Origin: JAICIG01 sp035532215
GTDB lineage: Bacteria; Planctomycetota; Planctomycetia; Pirellulales; JAICIG01
Assembly (NCBI GenBank): GCA_035532215.1
Contig: DATKRK010000414.1
Span: 1-11,537 of the forward strand
DNA: 11,537 nt
Direction of reading: 5' to 3'
Part shown: positions 1 to 6,903 of the stretch, piece after piece
Layout: every line of letters begins with the position of its first letter
Position numbering within the stretch: position 1 is the stretch's first letter
Notes under the pieces: generated by a model
Seen by the model: the letters and a program-made list of their open reading frames with translations, nothing else
Told to the model about the DNA's origin: nothing
Databases searched by the model: none
Program-made: the position numbers and the translations under genes

Positions 1-55
1 GGGCGAGGGCGCCCGTCACTCCAGATCGACGGGCGAGGGCGCCCGTCACTCCAGA
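1..55. repeat. Tandem hairpin repeat, two copies
   Basis: A 25-bp unit (1-25) recurs exactly at 31-55, separated by TCGAC, so the period is 30 bp. The second copy folds as GACGGGCG (28-35), loop AGGG, CGCCCGTC (40-47), a perfect 8-bp stem. The first copy is cut by the window edge and lacks its first three stem bases, so more copies may lie to the left. It sits just upstream of the ABC ATPase start at 75. The hairpin has the same size and shape as the other short repeats in this window but a different sequence. Its function is unknown; it could be an end of the upstream transcript. Confidence 0.85.
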
Positions 56-74
56 ACAGTAGACGTGTAGCTCT

Positions 75-1001
<927 letters not shown>

Positions 1002-1065
1002 TCGCGCGCGGAACGCGGAACGCGATTGCCCAGATTTAACCCTTGACGGTTCGAGAGCTTCTCAA

Positions 1066-2691
1066 ATGTACTTGGTCGAAAACCCCGTCCTGCAACGCGA
1101 ATTGCTGGTGAACCTGCGGATGCGGCGGGCCTTTTTCCTGCTGTTCGCGTACGTGACGCTGTTGGGCGTGGTGGTCTACATGGCCTGGCCACAGGCCAAG
1201 AAGATCGACATGACCAATCCGGAGGCGGCCAAGCGGCTGGTCAACTTGTTCTTTCTCGGCCAGTACATGATCGCCTCGCTGATGGCGCCCAGCTTCGCCG
1301 CCGGCGCCATCACCGGCGAAAAGGAACGCAAAAGCTACGAGATGCTGCTGGCCAGCCCGCTCAAGCCGGCGGCGATCGTGCTGGGCAAGCTGTTCGCGTC
1401 GCTGTCGCACGTGGCGATCTTGATCATCTCTTCGCTGCCGATCGTGATGCTCTGCCTGCCGTTGGGCGGCGTCTCGTTTTACGAGGTGCTGGCGATCTAC
1501 GCGGCGCTGATCATTTCGGTCGTCACGTTCGGCATGGTCAGCCTGGCCTGCAGCAGCTACTTTCAGCGCACGGCCGCCTCGCTGGTCGTGTCTTACTTGG
1601 CGATCTTGCCGCTGACGTTGTTCGCGCTGATGTTCTGGCAGATGTTCGAGGGCGCCGGGGCCGCGTTTCGCCTGTTCGTGACGGTCACGGTCTTTCCGCT
1701 CGGCTGCGCCGCCGTCTGCACGGTGCTGTTCATCGCCACCAGCCGGCGGCTGCTGCACCCGCCCGACGTCGGCAGCGAAGGCAAGGAGGTGGTCGACGAG
1801 GTGCAGGAACTGCGGCAAGCCGTGGGCCTGGTGATCCACCGCGACCAGTTCCCCGACCGGCTGTTTGCCCCGGCCAAGCGCACCGGGCTGTTGGAAGACG
1901 GCACGAACCCGATCTACGACAAGGAAATGCGCAGCGAACTGTTCAGCCAGGGGACGCTGATGCTGCGCGTGGTGATCCAGGTGAGCATGTTTCTGGCCAT
2001 TCCGCTGATGGCGGCCTGCCTCTACCTGTGGCCGTACCTGGCGCCGTGGTACATCAGCTACGTGGTGCTGTTCAACATGCTGGTCGGCCCGGTGTTTTCC
2101 GCCGGCGCCGTGACCAGCGAACGCGAACGCGAAACGCTCGACCTGCTGCTGGTCACGATCCTCTCGCCTTGGCAAATCCTGTGGGGCAAGCTCGTCTCGG
2201 GCCTGCGCGTGTCGAGCGTGCTGACGTCGTTCTTGCTCTGGCCGCTGCTGTTGGCCTGCGTGATGGTCTCCTACTTCTGGACGAACCTGCTGACGATCGG
2301 CGGCTACCTGGTGATCATCCTGCTGTGTTGTTCGACGACGGCCGGCCTGGCGCTGTTCTGTTCGGTGATCTTCCGCAAGACGTCGGTCAGCATGATGACG
2401 TCTTACCTGCTGGTGGTCGTGCTGTTTACGGCGCCGGTGGCCGTCACGCAATTCGCCCAGTTGTTTTATTCCGAGCAGCCAGCCACGGCGCTGGTCAAGC
2501 AGCTTTCTTTCACCAGCCCCTTTTCGGCGGCCTTCGCCCTGCCGCTCGACTTGCAGATGCAGGACGTCAAAGCCAGCGCCGGCGACTGGCCGCTCTGGTT
2601 TTCGTTCGTCGGCTTTTACGTGGGGCTTGATCTCGCGCTGGCGCTGGGCATGATCTGGCTGTTCCACACGCGCTGGCGAGTGTCGCACTGA
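1066..2691 (+). CDS. ABC-2 type permease, tandemly duplicated
   Basis: Membrane subunit (541 aa) partnering the upstream ATPase. It consists of two homologous halves. An NP-x-x-x-(R/K)-E amphipathic segment occurs at 6-12 (NPVLQRE) and 281-287 (NPIYDKE). AGAITGEKERKSYEMLL (79-95) matches AGAVTSERERETLDLLL (346-362), each followed by a (L/I)xxGKL(F/V)(A/S) segment. Each half appears to have about six hydrophobic helices (roughly 20-40, 60-80, 112-135, 143-165, 170-190, 203-225, and again from about 300 to 530). A polar linker (about 230-280) joins the halves. A usual ABC-2 permease is one such half and works as a dimer, so this one may supply both membrane domains in one chain. The ATG at 1066 has no clear Shine-Dalgarno. 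The cargo is unknown. Confidence 0.9.
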   Translation: MYLVENPVLQRELLVNLRMRRAFFLLFAYVTLLGVVVYMAWPQAKKIDMTNPEAAKRLVNLFFLGQYMIASLMAPSFAAGAITGEKERKSYEMLLASPLKPAAIVLGKLFASLSHVAILIISSLPIVMLCLPLGGVSFYEVLAIYAALIISVVTFGMVSLACSSYFQRTAASLVVSYLAILPLTLFALMFWQMFEGAGAAFRLFVTVTVFPLGCAAVCTVLFIATSRRLLHPPDVGSEGKEVVDEVQELRQAVGLVIHRDQFPDRLFAPAKRTGLLEDGTNPIYDKEMRSELFSQGTLMLRVVIQVSMFLAIPLMAACLYLWPYLAPWYISYVVLFNMLVGPVFSAGAVTSERERETLDLLLVTILSPWQILWGKLVSGLRVSSVLTSFLLWPLLLACVMVSYFWTNLLTIGGYLVIILLCCSTTAGLALFCSVIFRKTSVSMMTSYLLVVVLFTAPVAVTQFAQLFYSEQPATALVKQLSFTSPFSAAFALPLDLQMQDVKASAGDWPLWFSFVGFYVGLDLALALGMIWLFHTRWRVSH

Positions 2692-2712
2692 GCAGGAGCC
2701 AGGCATGAGCAA

Positions 2713-2794
2713 GGCGAGCCGGCGGCGTTAGCCTCCGGTTTTTTGGCGTCGGCGAATTGCGAGCTGACCCGGAGGCTAACGCCTCCGGCTCGCC
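2713..2794. repeat. Inverted hairpin-repeat doublet (REPIN-like), possible bidirectional terminator
   Basis: The two 26-nt arms, 2713-2738 and 2769-2794, are reverse complements with one mismatch and a 30-nt spacer. Each arm also contains its own hairpin: 2719-2738 is CCGGCGGC-GTTA-GCCTCCGG (one unpaired position) and 2769-2788 is CCGGAGGC-TAAC-GCCTCCGG (perfect). The outer side of each hairpin carries GGCGAG, or CTCGCC in the other orientation. A T-rich run (2739-2744) follows arm 1. It lies between the convergent permease (ends 2691) and FHA gene (ends 2832), a natural place for a shared terminator. Members of the same family occur at 8261-8286 and 8711-8736. Confidence 0.88.
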
Positions 2795-2831
2795 TTCGAC
2801 ACGCGCCAACGCGACGAGGCAATTTCGCCGA

Positions 2832-3515
2832 TCAGTGTTTCTTGGGAGTGAAGATCTTCTTCAGTCCTTCCATTGCGGCGTCGCTGGTGTCGATTTCTTG
2901 GGGAGGCGGTTCGGCCGGTTTGCCCGCCTCGGCTGCGGCGCGCTCGGCTGCCAGAAAATCGTCGAGACTTGGCAACGTCGCGTCGCTGCGGGCAGGCTTC
3001 GGCGAGGCGGTCGGCGGCGCGTCGGCCAAGAACTCCAGCACGTCGACCGGGTCGGGAGCGTCGTGGATCGATCGCGCAACGTCCATCACCGAAGGCTCGC
3101 CCTTCGGCGGCTTGTCTGCCTGAGGGGAATGGGGAGTTTCGGGGGGCTTGCCGGCTCCGTACAGGGTGTCGGGTCCCGACTTGCCGTGTACGGTGTCTTT
3201 GCTGGCGCCCGCTGCGCGCTCGGCGCGGATTCGCACCACGAACTCCAGCGGTCCGATCCGCAGCCGCTGCCCGTCGTGCAGCTCGATCTGATCGAGAATT
3301 CTCTGCCCGTCGACTAACGTGCCGTTACGGCTGCCATAGTCGCGAACGAAAACTCCTTCTTGCTCGACCATGAGCGCGCAGTGGTATCGGCTGATTTGCT
3401 CGCTATGCGCGCGGAGATGGCAATCGCTTGCGCGGCCGATCAAAAAACGCCGGCCCAGGACCGCGATTTCCTGGCCCGTATTCCTGCCCGCCACGACTTG
3501 TAGCAAGACCGCCAC
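2832..3515 (-). CDS. FHA domain protein with disordered tail
   Basis: A 227-aa cytoplasmic protein. The N-terminal forkhead-associated domain (about 3-97) should bind phosphothreonine peptides: G27-R28, S42-R43-x-H45 and GSRNGT (61-66) are the conserved binding-loop residues. The remaining ~130 residues are rich in Pro, Ala, Asp and Lys and look disordered; they include two DT-x-x-G motifs (D107-T108 and D116-T117), possible kinase targets or self-ligands. FHA proteins usually work with Hanks-type Ser/Thr kinases, abundant in planctomycetes, but no kinase is present here. The start is GTG at 3515, preceded on the minus strand by AGGCGG 7 nt upstream; this places FHA strand 1 at the very N-terminus. 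The gene converges on the ABC permease. Its specific partner is unknown. Confidence 0.9.
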   Translation of the reverse strand: MAVLLQVVAGRNTGQEIAVLGRRFLIGRASDCHLRAHSEQISRYHCALMVEQEGVFVRDYGSRNGTLVDGQRILDQIELHDGQRLRIGPLEFVVRIRAERAAGASKDTVHGKSGPDTLYGAGKPPETPHSPQADKPPKGEPSVMDVARSIHDAPDPVDVLEFLADAPPTASPKPARSDATLPSLDDFLAAERAAAEAGKPAEPPPQEIDTSDAAMEGLKKIFTPKKH

Positions 3516-3777
3516 GACTGTTCCGCCTGGTGCGAATGCCCATGGACGCTATTCTCCTCGTCATTGAACGCAAAAACTACCGATAGGTCGAGCGCAATCT
3601 GCAAAAAATGTTCGGCCTGCGTAAGCAATCGTGAGCGAACGATTCAGGAAATGAGCAGATGGAGTTAGTTATTAGCAAGCCGTTAGGAATTTGTCAGCGA
3701 CGCCCCTCTCCTTAGCGGGGGGCGCCGCGAACGCGAGAGCAGAAGCGGCTCGCTTGCGAAGCATCGAGAATAAAATA

Positions 3778-3890
3778 ACAACCACCCGCCAGAACAACAG
3801 AAACTGATCGTCCTGCAAGGCGATCATGTGCCTGTCCGGCAGTTTGCCACATATTTGCGGAACCGATTTAGCAACTTGGCGGGTGGTTGT
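3778..3890. mobile_element. MITE-like element, 113 bp
   Basis: Perfect 14-bp terminal inverted repeats, ACAACCACCCGCCA at 3778-3791 and its reverse complement at 3877-3890, enclose 85 bp with no coding capacity. The element is flanked directly by the 6-bp direct repeat AAAATA (3772-3777 and 3891-3896), as expected of a target-site duplication. Together these suggest a non-autonomous transposable element moved by a transposase encoded elsewhere. The A+T-rich flank means a 6-bp match could be partly chance. The family is not recognised. It could instead be a plain stem-loop. Confidence 0.6.
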
Positions 3891-4061
3891 AAAATAATAT
3901 CCCAATACCCAGCGGGCCGGAAACTCAGTAGCCAGGCGCTTGGGGTCGATTTCCGTTGAAATTGGGAGGTAATTCAATCCGGGGCGCAAACGCGTGCGTG
4001 ACGAGAGTTCTTAAAAGCACTGCCTGCGGTTTCGACGCGCGGCCAGCACGACTCGCTGTGC

Positions 4062-4191
4062 GGCCCTTACGGGTTCCTCTTCTCTGTTCTCGTGGAGAAA
4101 CGACGCCGTCTGGCGGGCGGTCCGGGAGCAAGCAGTCACGTGCTCCCAAATGCCGAAAAGCCGGAACAGAGAAGAGGAACCCGTAAGCGCC
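4062..4191. repeat. Long inverted repeat with inner hairpin, about 130 bp
   Basis: Arms 4062-4089 and 4164-4191 are 28 nt long and complementary with a single mismatch; the inner 24 bp (4066-4089 with 4164-4187) are perfect. Inside the loop, GGGAGCA (4124-4130) pairs with TGCTCCC (4141-4147) around a 10-nt loop. The transcript would therefore form a long two-level stem-loop. No clear target duplication flanks it (GCGGCC-like left, CGAAGA-like right). It is most likely a MITE-type or other dispersed repeat; a structured leader RNA of the AAA ATPase gene is a less likely alternative. Arm sequence alone shows no family that I recognise. Confidence 0.75.
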
Positions 4192-4230
4192 GAAGATGGA
4201 ATGACTTCGAAATACTCAACCGGGTCGAAA

Positions 4231-4251
4231 CCCAATGGCCGGGCCATTGGG
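4231..4251. promoter_or_regulatory. 21-bp palindrome upstream of the AAA ATPase
   Basis: CCCAATGGCC (4231-4240), a central G, then GGCCATTGGG (4242-4251): perfect 10-bp arms with a 1-bp centre. It ends 83 bp before the ATG at 4335. The tight symmetry suits a dimeric DNA-binding protein, but it overlaps the start of the direct-repeat copy at 4247 and may simply be part of that repeat. Confidence 0.45.
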
Positions 4252-4334
4252 GACGATTTCAGTCTTCAGCCGAATTTGGGACGTTATTCAATCGTGGATG
4301 CGAACCTTGCTCGTAAGATCGCTGTCCGCAGGAT

Positions 4335-5525
4335 ATGTCTCTCGCTCAACACCAAACCGACCACCAGCGCTGCCTGCAACTTGCCGCGGAATTGCTCGGC
4401 GAGCCTGCGCGCGCCTTCGGTCTCGATTGGGATCTCCAGCGGTCCATCGAGCCGCTATTGAAGCTCGATCGGCGCTGCGGCGCGACGAGCCATCACCCGC
4501 TCGTCTGCTTCCGCGCCGAGCGGCCTGGCCATGAGTTGCAGATGGGCTTGGAACGTTTTCGCCTGGCGCTCGAAGGGCGGGAATTCCGGCTGGTGCGCGT
4601 CGAAGCGCCTTTGGGCTGCGGGGAAGGGCAGCGCTTTTGGGCCGTGGCCTCCACGGATTACCTGCGGCTATTTCGCGCCTTGATGCGCCGCTCGCGCCGC
4701 GAGTTAGCGCAACATCCGCCGATCATGCGCGAACAAGAATTGGATCGGCTGTGGTGCAACACGATCGGTTTTCTGCGGCACGGCGCCGAATTGCTCTCGC
4801 GTTATCGCGTGCCGCAGAAGCGCGGCGTGCTGTTGCTCGGCGAGCCGGGCAACGGCAAGACCATGGCCTGCCGCTGGCTGCGCCATCAGTGCATTCGCAT
4901 GCGGTTCGCCTGGCGCAGCGTCACGGCCGAAGAGTTTGCGGCCGCCCGACAGGAATCGCAAGCCCACGAACTGTTCCAGCTCGACCGGCCGGGCATCGTG
5001 TTCTTCGACGACGTCGACATGGCCGTCCGCGATCGCGGCCAGTTCGATCAGACCAGCGATCATGCGACGTTTCTGGGCGGGCTCGACGGCCTCGAAGTGC
5101 ATCGCGGCGTGGTCTACTTGTTCACGTCGAATGCCCGGCTTGCGTCGCTCGACCCGGCCTTCCTGCGTCCCGGACGGATCGACGTGGTGATGACCTTCGC
5201 CCGGCCCGATGCCGGTCTGCGGCGGCGTTTGATCGAAACCTGGCACGGCGAACTGCTCGCCGCGTTGGACATCGAAAGCGTTGTCGCCGAGACCGAAGGG
5301 TTGAGCTTCGCCGAGTTGGAAGAGTGCAAGAAGCTGCTCGTGCTGAACTTCGTCGAGCGCGGCGTCTGGGATTGGCCGGCCGCCTGGTCATTATTCCAAC
5401 AAGGCCGCGGACCGGGCGGTTCGCGGATGGCGATCGGCTTCAATGCGAACCCGCCGAACCAAGAGCCGGCCCTAGCGCGGCGCGCGGCAGCCGCGCGGGC
5501 TGGTTCAAGTTTGGGCGAGAAGTGA
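4335..5525 (+). CDS. AAA family ATPase of unknown function
   Basis: A 396-aa soluble protein. Residues 1-160 form an N-terminal region I do not recognise. Residues about 164-320 are an AAA ATPase core: Walker A GEPGNGKT (169-176), Walker B FFDDVD (223-228), sensor-1 N266, and a second-region-of-homology LRPGRID with arginine fingers R278 and R281, as in FtsH/CDC48-type AAA proteins. Walker B has D225-D226 where the family normally has DE, so the usual catalytic glutamate is replaced. There is no protease motif or membrane segment, so it is not FtsH itself; it probably remodels or unfolds a protein partner. The last ~25 codons run through a repeat-like GC hairpin (5481-5497). The ATG at 4335 has AGGA only one base away, too close for a normal ribosome site. 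It stands alone, convergent with the hydrolase at 5583. Confidence 0.85.
   Translation: MSLAQHQTDHQRCLQLAAELLGEPARAFGLDWDLQRSIEPLLKLDRRCGATSHHPLVCFRAERPGHELQMGLERFRLALEGREFRLVRVEAPLGCGEGQRFWAVASTDYLRLFRALMRRSRRELAQHPPIMREQELDRLWCNTIGFLRHGAELLSRYRVPQKRGVLLLGEPGNGKTMACRWLRHQCIRMRFAWRSVTAEEFAAARQESQAHELFQLDRPGIVFFDDVDMAVRDRGQFDQTSDHATFLGGLDGLEVHRGVVYLFTSNARLASLDPAFLRPGRIDVVMTFARPDAGLRRRLIETWHGELLAALDIESVVAETEGLSFAELEECKKLLVLNFVERGVWDWPAAWSLFQQGRGPGGSRMAIGFNANPPNQEPALARRAAAARAGSSLGEK
5481..5497. repeat. GC hairpin inside the AAA ATPase C-terminus
   Basis: CGCGCGG (5481-5487), loop CAG, CCGCGCG (5491-5497): a perfect 7-bp stem with a 3-nt loop, similar in size to the intergenic hairpins of this window. 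It encodes the low-complexity Arg/Ala tail of the ATPase, about 12 codons before its stop. It may be a repeat that landed in the 3' end of the gene and extended the reading frame, or simply GC-rich coding sequence. Confidence 0.45.
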
Positions 5526-5544
5526 AGACGCCGCGCGCCATCCC

Positions 5545-5568
5545 CATGCCTGCACCGGCGAAGGCATG
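5545..5568. terminator. Weak stem-loop between convergent genes
   Basis: CATGCC (5545-5550) pairs with GGCATG (5563-5568) around a 12-nt loop, in the 57-bp gap between the convergent AAA ATPase and hydrolase genes. There is no T-run. It is only a candidate for a transcript end. Confidence 0.25.
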
Positions 5569-5582
5569 CTGTCCGGCGCCTG

Positions 5583-6269
5583 CTACAACGCGATCTTCTC
5601 GCCGGGTTTGATCACGATCGGCTCGGCCGAAGTCTCGGCCTTGACTCGCGCGGCCCAAGCCGCGGCGTCTTGTGCGATCGGCGGCCAGGTGTCGTAGTGC
5701 GAAGGGACGACGCGCTTGGGGTGCAGCAGTTCGATGGCCTCGATCGAATCGTCGGGCCCCATCGTGAACAGATCGCCGATCGGCAGCACGGCCAGATCGA
5801 TGCCCGCCGCGCCGATGAGCTTCATGTCGTAAAACAGCCCGGTGTCGCAGGCGAAATAGATCGTTTTGCCTTCGCTCAAGGTCAGCAGAAAACCGCACGG
5901 ATTGCCGCCGTAGGCCCCGTCGGGCAGCGACGAACTGTGGAAGGCCAGGGTCAGTTTGACGCGGCCCCAAGGATGGTCGGAACCTCCGCCGAGATTGTGG
6001 GCGAGCGCGTGCTCCACGCCTTGCCCGGCGAGCCACTGGCAGATTTCGAAGTTGGAGATCACCGTCGCGCCGGTCCGCTTGGCGATCTTCGCCGCGTCGG
6101 AAACGTGATCGGCGTGGCCATGCGAGATCAGGAGATAGTCGGCCTCGACCTGGTCGCTTTTGACCGGCGCCGCGGGAGAATCGTCCAGGAATGGATCGAT
6201 CAGAATCGCATGTTGGCCCGAGTGCAACAGCCAGCAGCCGTGTCCGAGCCAAGTGAGGGTGGTCGCCAT
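5583..6269 (-). CDS. UPF0173-type metal-dependent hydrolase (metallo-beta-lactamase fold)
   Basis: A 228-aa soluble enzyme of the metallo-beta-lactamase superfamily, close to the YtkL/UPF0173 group in length and in the start MATTLTWLGHGC. Metal-binding residues are complete: HGHADH at 50-55, H111, D142 in ACDTG and H191 in SHYDTWP. The fold places two metal ions, usually zinc, at the site; the natural substrate of this group is not established. I chose the ATG at 6269: the frame can be extended to a TTG at 6293, but that only adds eight arginine-rich residues. AAGGAG lies 13 nt upstream of the chosen ATG, with another, out-of-frame ATG at 6280 in between. It is divergent from the small gene at 6423 and convergent with the AAA ATPase; neither suggests a shared pathway. 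Confidence 0.92.
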   Translation of the reverse strand: MATTLTWLGHGCWLLHSGQHAILIDPFLDDSPAAPVKSDQVEADYLLISHGHADHVSDAAKIAKRTGATVISNFEICQWLAGQGVEHALAHNLGGGSDHPWGRVKLTLAFHSSSLPDGAYGGNPCGFLLTLSEGKTIYFACDTGLFYDMKLIGAAGIDLAVLPIGDLFTMGPDDSIEAIELLHPKRVVPSHYDTWPPIAQDAAAWAARVKAETSAEPIVIKPGEKIAL

Positions 6270-6387
6270 TTGTGGGGCATCTCTCCTTCGCAAATCGCCT
6301 TGCAGCCGCCCCGCGAAAACGCACGAGATTCGCCTTCACCCTAACGTCTGCGCGTTGGCAAGGAAAGCGGGAAGCGCCCACCCAAGC

Positions 6388-6416
6388 TTCGCGATTCTCC
6401 AAAGCCCGCTTACAAT
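6388..6416 (+). promoter_or_regulatory. Candidate promoter placing the start at the ATG
   Basis: TACAAT at 6411-6416 matches the sigma70 -10 box at five of six positions. A weak -35 (TTCGCG, 6388-6393) lies 17 bp upstream. Transcription would begin about 6423, exactly the A of the ATG of the small gene, giving a leaderless mRNA. Confidence 0.45.
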
Positions 6417-6422
6417 GCTGCC

Positions 6423-6836
6423 ATGGCGCGCCGATTTCAGTTTAGCTTGAGAGGATTACTAGCCGCGGCTTCGGTTGTTTGCCTACTGCTTGGCGCCCGG
6501 CATTTGCTCAAAACGTATGGTCAGTACGTTGAAGCGAGGCCGGTGCGAGTTGGCGAACCGATCAGGATTAAGGGACGGCAGATCGATTTTTTTGGTCCAA
6601 CCAAACGCCACTATAACCTAGAAATCCAGCCGCTCACGGCGCCAGCGTCGTACTCCGGGGAAATTCGCAGAATTCGTTGGACACGCGCAGAACGAACATG
6701 GTGGGGCGTTTACGCTTTCGATGCAAACATACCCGATCAATTACAGCCCGGCGAGTATGCATTGAGATTATGGGGAGATACGGACGACGCGTCAGCGGCC
6801 GCACTTCTCGGCAAGCTAATCGTCGAGGCCCGCTAG
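6423..6836 (+). CDS. Small membrane-anchored hypothetical protein
   Basis: A 137-aa protein. MARRFQFSLRGLLAAASVVCLLLGARHLL is a basic start followed by one hydrophobic helix (about 9-24), most likely an uncleaved anchor; the (R)RFQFSLRxLL start is, from memory, very common among planctomycete anchored proteins. The rest (25-137) is predicted to lie outside the cytoplasm, with many aromatic and beta-type stretches (WWGVYAFDANIP, PGEYALRLWGD) that suggest a small beta-sandwich. No catalytic motif is visible. Codon use is less GC-biased than in neighbouring genes (TTT, GGT, CCA, TTA, ATA occur freely), consistent with weak expression or a later arrival. It has no Shine-Dalgarno; see the promoter at 6388-6416. 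It converges on the sigma factor gene. Confidence 0.75.
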   Translation: MARRFQFSLRGLLAAASVVCLLLGARHLLKTYGQYVEARPVRVGEPIRIKGRQIDFFGPTKRHYNLEIQPLTAPASYSGEIRRIRWTRAERTWWGVYAFDANIPDQLQPGEYALRLWGDTDDASAAALLGKLIVEAR

Positions 6837-6903
6837 CCCATGCCGCGTTCCAATTCAGCCGTCTTGGACAATGCGCGGCCAAAAAGATCGACGCAGTGGC
6901 AAA

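Larger units (their letters stand above)
3940..4305 (+). repeat. Degenerate direct repeat, two copies about 307 bp apart
   Basis: Copy A (3940-3991) and copy B (4247-4305) share TTGGGG-N-CGATTTC near the left end and GAA-N-TTGGGA-N-GT-N-ATTCAATC in the middle, with a weaker match on to a GC-N-AAC end. Copy B carries about five extra bases (within TCTTCAGCC). Upstream of each copy a CCCAAT...GGGCC pattern also recurs (3901 and 4231). The copies flank the long inverted repeat at 4062-4191. They could be remnants of a duplicated promoter or leader, or of an old element copied twice. Confidence 0.55.
3516..4334. other. Gene-free region rich in repeats
   Basis: This 819-bp stretch lies between the divergent FHA gene (-) and AAA ATPase (+). 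The open frames crossing it are short, mostly start with rare codons, overlap repeats and resemble no protein I know, so I call no gene. It holds a 113-bp MITE-like element (3778-3890), a degenerate direct repeat (3940-3991 and 4247-4305), a 130-bp inverted repeat (4062-4191) and a palindrome (4231-4251). A short G/C stem (CGCCCC at 3701-3706 with GGGGCG at 3719-3724) lies near 3700. The part from about 3740 to 3900 is visibly richer in A+T than the genes around it. Promoters for both flanking genes should be here, but I cannot place them convincingly. Confidence 0.7.

Noticed and set aside
1..55. Tandem repeat considered as a CRISPR fragment
   Set aside because: The spacing between units is only 5 bp, so no spacer-sized unique sequence is present.
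1036..2712. 558-codon open frame on the minus strand opposite the permease
   Set aside because: It is His/Gln/Arg-rich with no domain, fully antisense to a clear membrane protein, and arises from GC-rich codons of that gene.
3440..3628. Short minus-strand frame overlapping the FHA start
   Set aside because: TTG start, no ribosome site, and overlap with the better-supported FHA frame.
3672..3989. 105-codon minus-strand frame with a hydrophobic stretch
   Set aside because: It starts with TTG without a ribosome site and passes straight through the MITE-like element; no family is recognisable.
4150..4461. Small plus-strand frames before and overlapping the AAA ATPase
   Set aside because: They are partly encoded by an arm of the long inverted repeat and have no recognisable features.
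5440..6402. 320-codon minus-strand frame over the hydrolase
   Set aside because: It is the +1/-1 shadow of the metallo-hydrolase gene, rich in Arg/Ala, and has none of the metal motifs.
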